Positions 42,918 through 52,436 of a stretch of 64,000 nucleotides of DNA are shown piece after piece. The stretch is from CAZBME01 sp964645835 (lineage in GTDB: Bacteria; Desulfobacterota; Syntrophia; Syntrophales; UBA8958). Below the pieces are notes generated by a model, which did no database searches, was not told where the DNA came from, and saw only the letters and a list, made by a program, of their open reading frames with translations. Where the stretch lies: contig CAZYDG010000072.1 in assembly GCA_964645835.1 (NCBI GenBank), forward strand, positions 1 through 64,000, written 5' to 3'. The stretch's first letter is position 1; each line of letters begins with the position of its first letter. A program made the position numbers and the translations under genes.

Positions 42918-44543
42918 TCAGGATAATAGTTTCTTAAAACGTCTTTGGAGTTCCGAAACGGTGAAACATTCTCCACTATACTTCAATACGGAGTGTGTTA
43001 CATTCAAGCCAAACTCACGCTTCAGCAGGCCCGCAAACTGTCCGCCAGCGTTATTTTCCACACATATAATCATTTTGGACTCCAGTCCGTAAGGGGCAAT
43101 CATCTCTCTTACCAGCGGATAGACTTGCCCAAAATGGAGTGCGGATAAATGGATTTCTTCATCTGACAGCTTATGAATGGCTTCTTCCACAATCAATCGG
43201 TTTGACCCCCAAGATAAAACAATCGTGTCGGCATTGGGTTTACCGCTAAAAGTCGGCATCACGGCTTCGTTCTTCAACAGAAGCATTTTCCCCCGGCGCT
43301 TGTCCACCATCCGGACCCGCAGTTCCAAATCTTCCGTAATTTTACCATCCTCATCATGTTCATCGGAGTCAACCCTGACCAAAGCCTCGGAAAGACCGGG
43401 ATAAGTCAGGGGGGAAATACCCGTTTCTGTCAGCGCATATCTTCGATATGGCAGATCATGAAGACTATATTTCCGGGCAAGAACTTCCAGTGGAATATTA
43501 TCCTCTAGAACTTGCATGGAATCGGCAAAATACTGATCCGTCAAAATAAAGACGGGGATCTGGTACTGATCGGCCAGATCGAAACTCTTCCTGGTCAGCG
43601 TGATGGCTTCTTCTATGGTCCTGGGAGCAAAGATGATTCGGGGAAATTCGCCATGGCCGCTGTGGAGAACAAAATTGAGATCCCCCTGCTCGGTCCGTGT
43701 CGGAAGACCGGTGGCCGGTCCGGGACGTTGACCGACAACGATGACAACCGGTGTTTCCGTCATACCGACCAGCGATACCCCTTCCTGCATAAGTGCAAAA
43801 CCGCCTCCGGACGTTGCAACCATTGAACGGAGCCCGCCATATGATGCGCCAATGACCATATTAATAGCGGAGATTTCATCCTCGGCCTGCTCAAAATGGG
43901 CAGGCGCGGATACAGCCGCTGTAGCGAAATAATACATAATCGATGTAGAAGGGGTCATCGGATACCCTGCCATGAACTGGCATCCCCCCAGAAAAGCGCC
44001 AATAGCCACGGCCTTGTTGCCGTCGAAAGAACATTGATTTCCTGCCCGGGCCGGCACGGGATAAACACCCGACAGACCATGCTGAGAGGCAAGTTTGAAA
44101 CCATGCATCACATATTCCATATGTTTTGCGTCCAGTACATCTGATAGGTTTTCAGCCTCTGTTCCGATCACGGATAGAATCATTCCAACCAGGATAGTGT
44201 TAGCGACTGTAACATCATGGAATATCTCACGCGACTCATGACCGATCTCCTCCGTAAACGTTTTGGATAAATAGATTCCTTTTTCGCGAAGTTTGGGTTG
44301 ATGACGTCTCTCGGTTTCTTCGTCAAGGGCGACAACCATATCCCAAAGCCCCCCGTTCAAGGCATGAACAGGATGATCGGCAATGCGGAACATATGAAAA
44401 TTGTGGCCGCCGCGTACACGGGACATATAGTTCTTCGTGGCAAAGAAATAGTAGTGAAGACGGACCAGGATATCCGCCAATGCTACCTCAACAGAAAAAG
44501 CGCCCTGTCCCGCCTCTCCACCGATGATGAGATTGAATTCCAT
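42918..44543 (-). CDS. 2-oxoacid:ferredoxin oxidoreductase, fused gamma-alpha subunit
   Basis: 541 residues from ATG 44543 (GAGGG upstream). The N-terminal gamma domain (GGEAGQGAFSVEVALADIL; about 1-175) is fused to the alpha chain (DGNKAVAIGAFLGGCQFMAGYPMTPST, split here: GAFLGGCQFMAGYPMTPSTS; about 190-541), as in KorA-type proteins. The alpha part binds the pyrimidine end of thiamine diphosphate with the beta chain. First gene of the pair, 12 bases before the beta gene, and just downstream of the selenocysteine peroxiredoxin-like gene on the same strand. Confidence 0.9.
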   Translation of the reverse strand: MEFNLIIGGEAGQGAFSVEVALADILVRLHYYFFATKNYMSRVRGGHNFHMFRIADHPVHALNGGLWDMVVALDEETERRHQPKLREKGIYLSKTFTEEIGHESREIFHDVTVANTILVGMILSVIGTEAENLSDVLDAKHMEYVMHGFKLASQHGLSGVYPVPARAGNQCSFDGNKAVAIGAFLGGCQFMAGYPMTPSTSIMYYFATAAVSAPAHFEQAEDEISAINMVIGASYGGLRSMVATSGGGFALMQEGVSLVGMTETPVVIVVGQRPGPATGLPTRTEQGDLNFVLHSGHGEFPRIIFAPRTIEEAITLTRKSFDLADQYQIPVFILTDQYFADSMQVLEDNIPLEVLARKYSLHDLPYRRYALTETGISPLTYPGLSEALVRVDSDEHDEDGKITEDLELRVRMVDKRRGKMLLLKNEAVMPTFSGKPNADTIVLSWGSNRLIVEEAIHKLSDEEIHLSALHFGQVYPLVREMIAPYGLESKMIICVENNAGGQFAGLLKREFGLNVTHSVLKYSGECFTVSELQRRFKKLLS

Positions 44544-44604
44544 AGACTTGCCCTCTGAATGGATATTCCGGAATTTCACATCTTGCAGTCCATATCACAG
44601 TTTT

Positions 44605-45096
44605 TCATGTTGTCTTAGAATGATACCCGATCAGACGTTGGGTATCTGATGCCGTCAACCGTCCAATAGGTCCCGTGCTGTAGACAGCATTCATGACGAT
44701 CCCGTCCGGTTGCAGGATGAAACCGGTGGCGTGGATAAAACCTTTTTTTTCATGGAAGAACGCCCCGCTCATCTTGCAGAATTCAACTCCATTAAGCCCA
44801 TAGGCAATGGGAAAAGCCAAGCCGTTCTTTTCAACCATTTTGCGAGCATCATCGATTGTATCAGTGGACACACCGATAATCTTGATGTGTTGCCCATGAA
44901 ACGTCTCAATGCGGGACTGGAAATCAGCCAACTGCTGATGACAGAATGGTCAAAAGATACCGCGATACACAAGCAGCACAGTCCATTGCCCTGCTGTCAT
45001 TTCCGGCAATACAACCTTACTATTATCTAAAAGCTGCAATTCCAATCGCGGGAAAATATCACCGTTATCGAGTTTCTTTCCATCATACTGGGCCAT
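44605..45096 (-). CDS. Peroxiredoxin-like protein with UxxC active site (in-frame UGA as selenocysteine)
   Basis: Read through one TGA (44950-44952), a 163-residue thioredoxin-fold protein appears from ATG 45096, which has GAGGAGG upstream. The active site reads LLVYRGIF-U-PFCHQQLADFQ, where Cys-containing relatives have YRGxWCPFCxxQL; the TGA is exactly the peroxidatic Cys (residue 49) and the second Cys (52) is kept. A SECIS-like hairpin follows. Then come IIGVSTD, NGLAFPIAYG and FILQPDGIV, all normal for this AhpC/TSA-like group. Sec forms of UxxC peroxiredoxin-like proteins are known in anaerobic bacteria. It likely reduces peroxides and would protect the oxygen-sensitive ferredoxin oxidoreductase encoded next. 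Confidence 0.9.
44923..44939 (-). promoter_or_regulatory. SECIS-like hairpin for the peroxiredoxin-like gene
   Basis: On the mRNA a perfect 6-bp stem AUCAGC/GCUGAU closes the loop AGUUG, which starts 16 nucleotides after the UGA and has G at its second position. This meets the expected position and loop rule for a bacterial SECIS element. Confidence 0.7.
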
Positions 45097-45192
45097 GGTT
45101 AACCTCCTCTAATCCTTATTTAATCCATCTATTCCACCAGTTAAATTAAGATCCCATCTGTCTGATTTGATCATCATAAATATATAGTTGTT

Positions 45193-48100
45193 TTACCCTC
45201 TCTCCCGTATTTTATTTTCCCCATGCAGGTAGTCGATCATCGGCTGCGTGACCAGCGGTACAAGATCATCGATCATATGGGGCATCAGCGAATCCATCAC
45301 CTTCGGCATCAGTGAGGGCATCTGGGCCAGCATATAATCGGGCATCGGAATTTGTTCCGCAACACGCTTGAGCATTACGGGCAATACCTTCGGCATCATC
45401 ATGGGCAACAGAACGGGAAACAGGACAGGGAACATCGGTTTCATCAGATTCAGCGCACCGGGGACTTTGCCCATGGCACGCATCATCGGCCCCATTCCGA
45501 AGGGCATGGCATCAATCAGTTCCGGCCACATCTTTCCCATTAGAAAGGCAAAACCTTCAGGGGTCATCAGGCAGATAAAGGCATCAAAAACACCCCACTG
45601 GCTCTGCACGGCGGAATTGGGATCAGGGAATTCATATCCCAACGCGTTTCCGGCAAAATGAGCCAGATCGACGATTTCGAGGGGGATATTCATTTTTTTT
45701 GCCGTAATGCGCAACTGCACCTCGCAACAGGGACAAAGAGCCAGCACCTTCTGCGCTCCGTTTTCCACCGCATCGTCAAGCCTTATTTTACCGATGTCCG
45801 CGGCAACCTGCGGTTCTTTGATCAACGTCAGGACACTGCCGCAGCAGTGACCGTTTTCCCGATTATGCGCCATTTCCACAAATTTAACATTCGGGATCGC
45901 TTTGATTAAATCACGCGGCGCTTCATAGACACCGGAGGCACGACCGATGTGGCAGGAGTCATGCCAGGTTACGGTTACCGGTTCCATTTTACCCTGTGGA
46001 AAACCAAACTCACCGGATTTGATCTTTTCAGCCAGGACTTCCGAATAATGCTTTACCCGGAAGTTGAAATCCAAGCCTTCCTTCTTCGCCCACACCGGAT
46101 AAACATTGCGCCACATCATATCGCAAGCCGGGCATGACGCGACAATTGTATCGGCGCCGCAACTACGGGCTACCTCTACATTTTTCCTCATGGTTTCTGC
46201 AAAGAGCTCCCATTTGCCCGCCACAAGCATCGGTGTTCCGCAACAGTTTTCCGGATTGCCGGCATAAACAAAATCCACACCGGCCTTATCCAGCAGGCGT
46301 ACTGTGGCCAGAGCAATATCGTGTTCAACATAGCTTGCAGTGCAGCCCGCAAAATACATGATGGATGCCTTACTGCCCGGACCGTGTTTTTCCTTCAAAT
46401 CCTCGGGAAACCAGTCCGATCGGTTCTTCCGGTAGCCTGCCCAGATATTGCCCTGAGATCGCAATGCTTCCGCCATCATTTCAAAAGGCGGGAAAGTCAT
46501 GCGCTTCTGTTCCTCAATGAGCATGCCCCGGAGCTTCATCCATGCGGGCTCTATCGGCAGTGATGCCGAACAGCGAAGATTGCACAGCTCACAGGTGGTA
46601 CAGACCAAAAACGTATCGATCTGTGCCTGATTCCACTCGGCACGCCCCTCCATATATTCACGCAGCCAATACCATTTACCTCGCGGGCTCTGGCTTTCCC
46701 AACCGCGTCCATAGAACTGGTCGCATTCTTCCACACAATATCCGCACTGCGAACAGCTGTAGGCATACCACGCCACATCCGGAGGAATATCACGACGCCG
46801 GTAACTTGGCCGCTGTTCACCGATCTGGGTAATGACATCATTGCCCAGCGGCCTTATGAACGGTTCCATTGCTTCGCCGACACTCATAACCGCATCAAGA
46901 AGGCCATACCCGATGACTTTACCGGGATTGAATGTCCTTTTTTCATTAATCTTGCTTTTAAATGCCTTAAGCCTGGCTACCCGTTCCGGTCCGAGCACCT
47001 TTTCCGCCTTATTCTTGAAATACAGGCCTGTCGCATAAGCCCGCCCGCCGTTTCGTTCTGCAATATTCATGATGGACAGGGATAGACTGAAGACAAAATT
47101 ATATTTGAATTGACGCTGGTCTGCCGGAATAAATCCGAGGATGACAACTTCCGGAAGGCCGTCTTTACCTTTGCAGATAACCGTCCCCTCTTTAACCACG
47201 GGCTGATCAATCTTTTCTTCCACTTCCTCCATGAAACTCCCTAACCGGGCAAGTGGCACAACAACCTCCGCCGGGACGAGACTGGGGCCAAGGCGTTTCA
47301 CGACCGTCAGTTTGAAGCGGTTTTTCCATTCATGTCCGGCAATTCGCTCGCTTAAGATTTCGCCCTGACTGCCCTGCAATATTGAAGGCAGCGCAGCCAT
47401 TACCTGGGGGAGGTCCTTTTTGCGGATAGCAAGGGTCGCAACATAAGATGCAGGTAAGAGAACCCGTTCCTCAACCGTATGGCCGTTGTGCTCCCGAAGC
47501 GGTGACCGATTCTTCAACTCCGCCATTCGCGGATTGATAAAGACAAAAGACCAAAGCGGCAAATCGGCTTTGATGATATCTTCGACGATTTTCTGGAGGT
47601 TACGTGCTGTAGGACATCCGACGGCGATAATCTCCAGTTCTTCCCTGGGCTGGACCTTCATCGTCAGGTCAATTATGAACCCCGTTGTCCCCTCGGCATC
47701 GGCAATCAAATCCAGATCATCTACGGTAAAAATACGGATCGTGCCATCGGGCAGAAGCACCCTGGCGGAAACAACATTCTCTCGGAACCAGCCACACTCG
47801 TAGGAACCAAACCCGGCGCCACCCTGCGCCAGCCAGCCTCCTACCGTTGAACCGGGATAGCTGGAGGGATAAATTTTCACCGTAAGGTCGTGTTTGCCCA
47901 ATGCCGCATCAATTTTTTCCCACACGATACCTGCCTGACAGGTGGCGGTCAATGCACTCTTGTCAATGGCAATCACTTGATTGAGGCGCAAAAAATCAAC
48001 AACAATACCTTTCTTAACAGGCATCACCCCGCCATAGCCGGACGAAGCCTTCGCTCGCGGCGTTAAGGCAATACCATTCTTATCGGCCCACGTTACAAGG

Positions 48101-48282
48101 TCAATCAGCTCTTCTTCACTCTGTGGCTGCACAATGGCATCGGGCAATGTATCGCCGATTAACGGTTTTATTAATGAAGGGATGGCACCGACATCATGGC
48201 TGTAAAGACGGCGTTCCATTTTATCGAAATTAACACGCCTTTCAAATTTTTCCAAAAGGTAAGCTTGATGATGCTTATCCAT
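45193..48282 (-). CDS. FAD-linked oxidase/Fe-S/CCG-domain fusion oxidoreductase (GlcD-GlpC type) with Met-rich tail
   Basis: 1029 residues. N-terminal FAD-binding type 4 domain (about 30-215; IVVDFLRLNQVIAID, PGSTVGGWLAQGG), FAD-oxidase C-terminal domain (to about 480), two 4Fe-4S motifs (CSQCGYCVEECDQ and CTTCELCNLRC, about 515-605), then two CCG domains (NCCGTPML and HCCGSVL, with paired Cys such as SCPACDMMW and CPCCEVQL) as in GlpC/HdrB, which bind unusual 4Fe-4S clusters. The last 120 residues are a Met/Pro-rich tail. Similar fusions act as D-lactate or 2-hydroxyacid dehydrogenases that feed ETF, menaquinone or disulfide reductases. Single gene with its own promoter; substrate unknown. 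Confidence 0.88.
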   Translation of the reverse strand: MDKHHQAYLLEKFERRVNFDKMERRLYSHDVGAIPSLIKPLIGDTLPDAIVQPQSEEELIDLVTWADKNGIALTPRAKASSGYGGVMPVKKGIVVDFLRLNQVIAIDKSALTATCQAGIVWEKIDAALGKHDLTVKIYPSSYPGSTVGGWLAQGGAGFGSYECGWFRENVVSARVLLPDGTIRIFTVDDLDLIADAEGTTGFIIDLTMKVQPREELEIIAVGCPTARNLQKIVEDIIKADLPLWSFVFINPRMAELKNRSPLREHNGHTVEERVLLPASYVATLAIRKKDLPQVMAALPSILQGSQGEILSERIAGHEWKNRFKLTVVKRLGPSLVPAEVVVPLARLGSFMEEVEEKIDQPVVKEGTVICKGKDGLPEVVILGFIPADQRQFKYNFVFSLSLSIMNIAERNGGRAYATGLYFKNKAEKVLGPERVARLKAFKSKINEKRTFNPGKVIGYGLLDAVMSVGEAMEPFIRPLGNDVITQIGEQRPSYRRRDIPPDVAWYAYSCSQCGYCVEECDQFYGRGWESQSPRGKWYWLREYMEGRAEWNQAQIDTFLVCTTCELCNLRCSASLPIEPAWMKLRGMLIEEQKRMTFPPFEMMAEALRSQGNIWAGYRKNRSDWFPEDLKEKHGPGSKASIMYFAGCTASYVEHDIALATVRLLDKAGVDFVYAGNPENCCGTPMLVAGKWELFAETMRKNVEVARSCGADTIVASCPACDMMWRNVYPVWAKKEGLDFNFRVKHYSEVLAEKIKSGEFGFPQGKMEPVTVTWHDSCHIGRASGVYEAPRDLIKAIPNVKFVEMAHNRENGHCCGSVLTLIKEPQVAADIGKIRLDDAVENGAQKVLALCPCCEVQLRITAKKMNIPLEIVDLAHFAGNALGYEFPDPNSAVQSQWGVFDAFICLMTPEGFAFLMGKMWPELIDAMPFGMGPMMRAMGKVPGALNLMKPMFPVLFPVLLPMMMPKVLPVMLKRVAEQIPMPDYMLAQMPSLMPKVMDSLMPHMIDDLVPLVTQPMIDYLHGENKIRERG

Positions 48283-48591
48283 ATCTGCGCTCCCAGTTCA
48301 CCCTATGTGAAGATCGAATACAACCCCTCATATGTTAAGAAGTTAAAATATACTAAGCAACCTTAATTGCTCTTGTACTTCTGGCGCTACAGGTATCGGG
48401 TTTTGGATTGATCCGAATGAGCCTGGCCATTAGAGGCACTGCTTACCCATTAATATGATCATCACGGACAGAAGCAAACGGTAATAATGGATGGTTTATA
48501 CTATGGTTATCAGCTTTATTAACTACCATTGACTTTCCATCCTGTGTCAGCGAAATTTTTACATATTAAACCTGAAAGAGAGGATTCACCC
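48283..48591. other. Divergent intergenic region
   Basis: About 300 bases between the giant oxidoreductase gene and the desulforedoxin-like gene, transcribed in opposite directions. It should hold both promoters. No gene, hairpin or repeat stands out. Confidence 0.5.
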
Positions 48592-48771
48592 ATGGATGCG
48601 GTAAAAAAGGACGATGTGTTTTGTTGCGCCGATTGCGGTCTGGAAGTCATTGTAAATAAAGCGTGTACTTGTATAAATCCGGAACTGACTTGTTGCGGTG
48701 GCCCAATGGTCCGGAAAGATTCTTCCTCTGATCAGGCAAAAGGCGGCACAGAAGGAAAAGCCACCAGGTAA
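48592..48771 (+). CDS. Desulforedoxin-like small iron protein
   Basis: 59 residues from ATG 48592 (GAGAGGA upstream). VFCCADCGLEVIV and LTCCGGPM reproduce the CxxCG ... CCGxxM iron ligand pattern of desulforedoxin and the N-domain of desulfoferrodoxin. These bind one Fe by four Cys and pass single electrons, typically in superoxide reduction. The C-terminus is a short polar tail. Three bases separate it from the DUF488 gene. Confidence 0.75.
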   Translation: MDAVKKDDVFCCADCGLEVIVNKACTCINPELTCCGGPMVRKDSSSDQAKGGTEGKATR

Positions 48772-48774
48772 GCT

Positions 48775-49308
48775 ATGGCAAAAATCAATAATGGTCCGGT
48801 CTTCTCCATCGGGCACTCTACCACGCCGTTGGAGAAATTTATTGAAATTCTGGAGGTAAACGAGATTAAGCTGGTGGTGGATGTTCGAACCATCCCGCGC
48901 TCCCGTCATAACCCCCAGTTTAACAAGGAGACCCTTCCCGGCGAGCTGGACAAAGCAGGAATTGATTACCGGCATTTCCCCGGCCTCGGCGGCCTCCACC
49001 ATACAAAAAAAGATTCATTGAATACGGGATGGCGCAATGTCTCATTCCGGGGATTCGCCGATTACATGCAGACGAAAGAATTTACTACAGCTCTTGATGA
49101 ATTAATCGAATTATTTAAAGACAGGCGAATCGTCATCATGTGTGCTGAAGCGACCCCCTGGAGGTGCCACCGTTCACTTATTGCAGACGCTTTGGAGGTA
49201 AGAGGTTTTCCGGTAGAGCACATCATCGGAACCAGCAAGCCCCATCAGCACAAACTCACATCATTTGCCGTGGTGGATGGACTAAAGATTACGTATCCGG
49301 AAGAGTAG
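48775..49308 (+). CDS. DUF488 family protein
   Basis: 177 residues. FSIGHSTTPLEKFIEIL, VDVRTIPRSRHNPQFN and IMCAEATPWRCHRSLIADAL are the three DUF488 signatures; the CAE..P..CHR motif places two Cys near basic residues and may be catalytic or metal-binding. The family is small, cytoplasmic and uncharacterised. It is in an operon with the desulforedoxin-like gene, hinting at a redox or stress role. Confidence 0.88.
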   Translation: MAKINNGPVFSIGHSTTPLEKFIEILEVNEIKLVVDVRTIPRSRHNPQFNKETLPGELDKAGIDYRHFPGLGGLHHTKKDSLNTGWRNVSFRGFADYMQTKEFTTALDELIELFKDRRIVIMCAEATPWRCHRSLIADALEVRGFPVEHIIGTSKPHQHKLTSFAVVDGLKITYPEE

Positions 49309-49318
49309 TTTGAGGGTC

Positions 49319-51631
49319 ATGAAGCTGTCAAAATGGATCAGGCCCATCACTTCGGGAGAAGCGACGGATGAAAAGAAGATGGATTTGTCCGGGCACCGGA
49401 TAGTCTTTCTCATCATTTTCTGGCTTCTCATCTCCCTGCTGCTGGGTATTCTCCTTTCCCAATACGTTTTCGTGAGCCTGCCCACTTACAAAGCAGGTGA
49501 CATAGCTCGCATGGATATTGTCGTTCCGGAAGACGACCTTATCATCGATGAGAGAGCGACTGACGCCCTCCGGTCCGAAGCAATTGCAAGGGTTTTGCCC
49601 ATATTCCGGTATGATGGAAGCATGCACAACCAAGCTGTCAAGCATCTGGCAGTACTCTTCTCCCAGGGAAGGGGGCTGATGGCAAGGCTTAAAACTGCCG
49701 GCGTAGGCTCGCACAAAAGACAACTACTGCAATACAGATTGCTGCCGGATGAAACCAAGACGCAGATCCAGGCAATGGTTGAGGCTGCAGGCATCAAGAA
49801 ACCATCCGAAGAACTATTGAATTTTCTGGTAAGCGAAGAGTTTAATGCCGAAATGGAGAAGAAACTGTTGGCAGCTCTGCAGCAAGGTTTTTCACTTCCC
49901 ATAATCGATGACACTATACCCCTGCACGGTAAGAACCGCCTGACGATGATTGACAAGTCGACACAGAGAGAAGGGGTGACTCTGTTCGACAGCATCTCCA
50001 CACGCGAACAATCTCGTGGAGCGGCCTCGCAAATACTCATAAGAAATGAAAATGTCGCTGCACGTTATTCCGAAGAAAAAAAAATCGTCGAAGCGTTTCT
50101 GATGCCCGATCTGACATTCGACCTTCAGGAGACACAGGCACGGCAGGCAAAAGCTGCGGCCAATGTGAACCCCGTCCTTCGTAAATTAAAAAAAGGGCAA
50201 ATAATCGTCCGGCACGGTGATGAAATCAATCGTGATGATCTGGTCCAGATCGATGCCCTGCGCAAATTTTCCCATAGAAGCACATCGATCAGGAAAGTTG
50301 CCGGCACGAGTTTATTGATAGCCTCTTTCCTCCTTGTCAATGCTATCTTTCTTCGATTCTTCCATGCCGCCCAATGGGGTTTCTTCAAGCTGGCCCTACT
50401 CTTTGGCCTTATTATTACAGTCAATGTAATGCTCCTGAAAGTTTTCTGGTTTATAGGCGAATCGGTCAGCCAGAGATATGCGGGAACTGCGCTCAGTGAT
50501 CAGGCTTTCTTTTTCTATGTCCTGCCGTATGCAGCGGGCACCATGAATATGACACTTCTTGCAGGAGAATCGAGCGCCCTGCTATTCCTGATCTTCTCCA
50601 GCCCACTTGCAGGCCAGGCCGTCGGCAGCGATTATTCCGGCCTTATTTACATCGTCATCACCGGACTCCTGGGCATATTATCGATGAGAAACGTAACTGA
50701 ACGACTGGGCATCATTGAAGCTGGTTTCAAGACCGGCCTGCCCGCTGCGGCTGTATTTATCATAATACAATTTGCAAAGCAGTCACCTCCGGATGCTCAG
50801 GGTTGGGCTCTGGGCTCATTTTTCGCTTTTCTGTCCGGCTCATTGAATGCAGGCATCCTGGCATTCACTCTTCCTCTGCTGGAGCGGTTGTTCACAGTAA
50901 CGACGGAGATAAGGCTCTCCGAGCTCGGTAACGTTAATTTTCCTGTGGTGCAGCAACTTATTGTAAAAGCTCCCGGAACATACAACCACAGCATCATAGT
51001 TGGTACTCTCTGTGAAGGAGCAGCTGCCGTGTTGGGTCTAAGCCCCCTCTTCATGCGTGTTGCGGGCCTTTATCATGATATAGGCAAGACAGTTCATCCC
51101 GAATATTTCATCGAGAACCAGAGGCAGGGCAATCCTCACGATCAGATTGATCCGCTGAAAAGCGCAGCCATTTTAAGGGAACATGTGAAGGCGGGCATGC
51201 GGATCGCAAGTGAAGCCGGACTCCCCGAATCCATTGTTGAATTGATCCCGCAGCATCACGGTACGAAGCTGATGTACTATTTTTGGGAAAAGGCAAAGAA
51301 GAATGCTGCGCCGGGAGAAGAAATCGATGAAGAAAAATTTCGCCATTCCGGACCCAAACCGCAAAGTAAAGCGGCTGCGGTGCTGATGCTGGCTGATGGT
51401 GTTGAAGCTGCAGCCCGTACCCTGGACAATACTTCACAAGAGAATCTCCTTGCGGTTATTAAGGAAATCATATCGAGCACCGCCGAAGACGGTCAACTGG
51501 CGGAATGCGACATTACAATAGCGGAGATAGACAGGCTTACCTTCAGTTTCCTGGACACACTGTCCAATTACTACCACATCCGCGTTGCGTATCCGGGGTT
51601 TGATTTCAACAAACAGGAATCAGCCCCCTGA
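49319..51631 (+). CDS. 7TM-HD domain phosphodiesterase (PgpH-like)
   Basis: About 770 residues. An N-terminal membrane helix (IVFLIIFWLLISLLLGILL), an extracytoplasmic 7TMR-HDED domain (about 60-320), seven membrane helices (about 325-530) and a cytoplasmic HD domain: APGTYNHSIIVGTL, LYHDIGKTVHPEYF (HD pair), HVKAGMRIA, PQHHGTKLMYYF and LMLADGVEAAART. This is the layout of PgpH, which hydrolyses cyclic di-AMP. ATG 49319 or TTG 49310 may be the start. In other bacteria it sits near ybeY; here it follows DUF488. Confidence 0.88.
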   Translation: MKLSKWIRPITSGEATDEKKMDLSGHRIVFLIIFWLLISLLLGILLSQYVFVSLPTYKAGDIARMDIVVPEDDLIIDERATDALRSEAIARVLPIFRYDGSMHNQAVKHLAVLFSQGRGLMARLKTAGVGSHKRQLLQYRLLPDETKTQIQAMVEAAGIKKPSEELLNFLVSEEFNAEMEKKLLAALQQGFSLPIIDDTIPLHGKNRLTMIDKSTQREGVTLFDSISTREQSRGAASQILIRNENVAARYSEEKKIVEAFLMPDLTFDLQETQARQAKAAANVNPVLRKLKKGQIIVRHGDEINRDDLVQIDALRKFSHRSTSIRKVAGTSLLIASFLLVNAIFLRFFHAAQWGFFKLALLFGLIITVNVMLLKVFWFIGESVSQRYAGTALSDQAFFFYVLPYAAGTMNMTLLAGESSALLFLIFSSPLAGQAVGSDYSGLIYIVITGLLGILSMRNVTERLGIIEAGFKTGLPAAAVFIIIQFAKQSPPDAQGWALGSFFAFLSGSLNAGILAFTLPLLERLFTVTTEIRLSELGNVNFPVVQQLIVKAPGTYNHSIIVGTLCEGAAAVLGLSPLFMRVAGLYHDIGKTVHPEYFIENQRQGNPHDQIDPLKSAAILREHVKAGMRIASEAGLPESIVELIPQHHGTKLMYYFWEKAKKNAAPGEEIDEEKFRHSGPKPQSKAAAVLMLADGVEAAARTLDNTSQENLLAVIKEIISSTAEDGQLAECDITIAEIDRLTFSFLDTLSNYYHIRVAYPGFDFNKQESAP

Positions 51632-51742
51632 TAGCCGAACGGCGCTCAAGGCAGATCAAATATATCACAATTACAGATCAATAATCATCGGTCATGGTTC
51701 CTGACTCTCCAATGGTCTTGTCGCAAGCATTTCTCCAACTTG

Positions 51743-51912
51743 GAATGGCATAAATCGAGCCGAAAAATAACCGTCATGGATGCCACTATACTCGGTGTTG
51801 GGGCGATGATCGGAACGGGTATCTTTGTATTGACGGGCATCACGCAGGTGTGGACGGTCCTGCGTTGTTACTGGCTTTTACTTTGAACGGGAATTTATTA
51901 GCGACCGGCTAA
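51743..51912 (+). pseudogene. Remnant of an APC amino acid permease N-terminus
   Basis: From about 51776 the plus strand reads MDATILGVGAMIGTGIFVLT, the helix-1 hallmark of APC permeases, then changes frame after TGIT to AGVDGPALLLAFTLNGN and stops. The intact family reads TGITAGVAGPALLLAF. Only about 45 codons of a 450-codon gene remain. Confidence 0.7.
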
Positions 51913-51920
51913 ATTAGTCA

Positions 51921-51955
51921 TTGACAATACGCATTATTAGTTCTATATAGAACTA
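51921..51955 (+). promoter_or_regulatory. Sigma-70 promoter overlapped by a palindromic MarR-type operator
   Basis: TTGACA at 51921-51926 and TATATA at 51944-51949 are separated by exactly 17 bases. The perfect 18-bp palindrome TAGTTCTATATAGAACTA (51938-51955) covers the -10 box, so a bound dimer would block RNA polymerase. It lies about 30 bases upstream of the MarR start. Confidence 0.8.
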
Positions 51956-51986
51956 TATCATATCGTACTTTATGGAATAATTGTTC

Positions 51987-52436
51987 ATGAAAACTGAAAG
52001 TCTTGGTTCTTTACGTGAGGGTGCTTTTCTCATTGCCCAAATCTTCCAATTGTCCGGTAGAATCTTTGCGCGCAAGATGCGCGAGGCACATCTTGAACGC
52101 TTAACGCCTGAACAGGGGCGCATTCTCTTTGTTCTGTGGCGCGAAGATGGTATTCCCATACAGGAACTGGCAAAAAGGGCGATGCTCAGCAAATCAACTC
52201 TGACTGCCATGCTGGATCGACTTGAGAATTCCGGTCATGTAGCTCGTGTTCCCTCTCGCGAAGATCGCAGACGAATCTTAATTTACCTTACAGAAAATGA
52301 TCTTAAACTACGGAATGTTTACCTAAAACTCTCCCGTGAGATGGCGGACTTGGCATACAGGGGATTCAGCGAGAAGGAAATTGATGCTTTTGAAAGCAAC
52401 CTTAAAAAAATTCTTAAGAACCTAGCAGACTGTTGA
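51987..52436 (+). CDS. MarR-family transcriptional regulator
   Basis: About 149 residues. LTPEQGRILFVLWREDGIPI, ELAKRAMLSKSTLTAMLDRL and NSGHVARVPSREDRRRILIY form the winged helix with the DRR wing typical of MarR. No clear ribosome binding site at ATG 51987, which is close to the promoter, so the leader is short. The operator over its own -10 box implies autorepression. Its last codons and TGA stop fall in repeat copy C. The amidohydrolase-like gene downstream may be its target. Confidence 0.88.
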   Translation: MKTESLGSLREGAFLIAQIFQLSGRIFARKMREAHLERLTPEQGRILFVLWREDGIPIQELAKRAMLSKSTLTAMLDRLENSGHVARVPSREDRRRILIYLTENDLKLRNVYLKLSREMADLAYRGFSEKEIDAFESNLKKILKNLADC

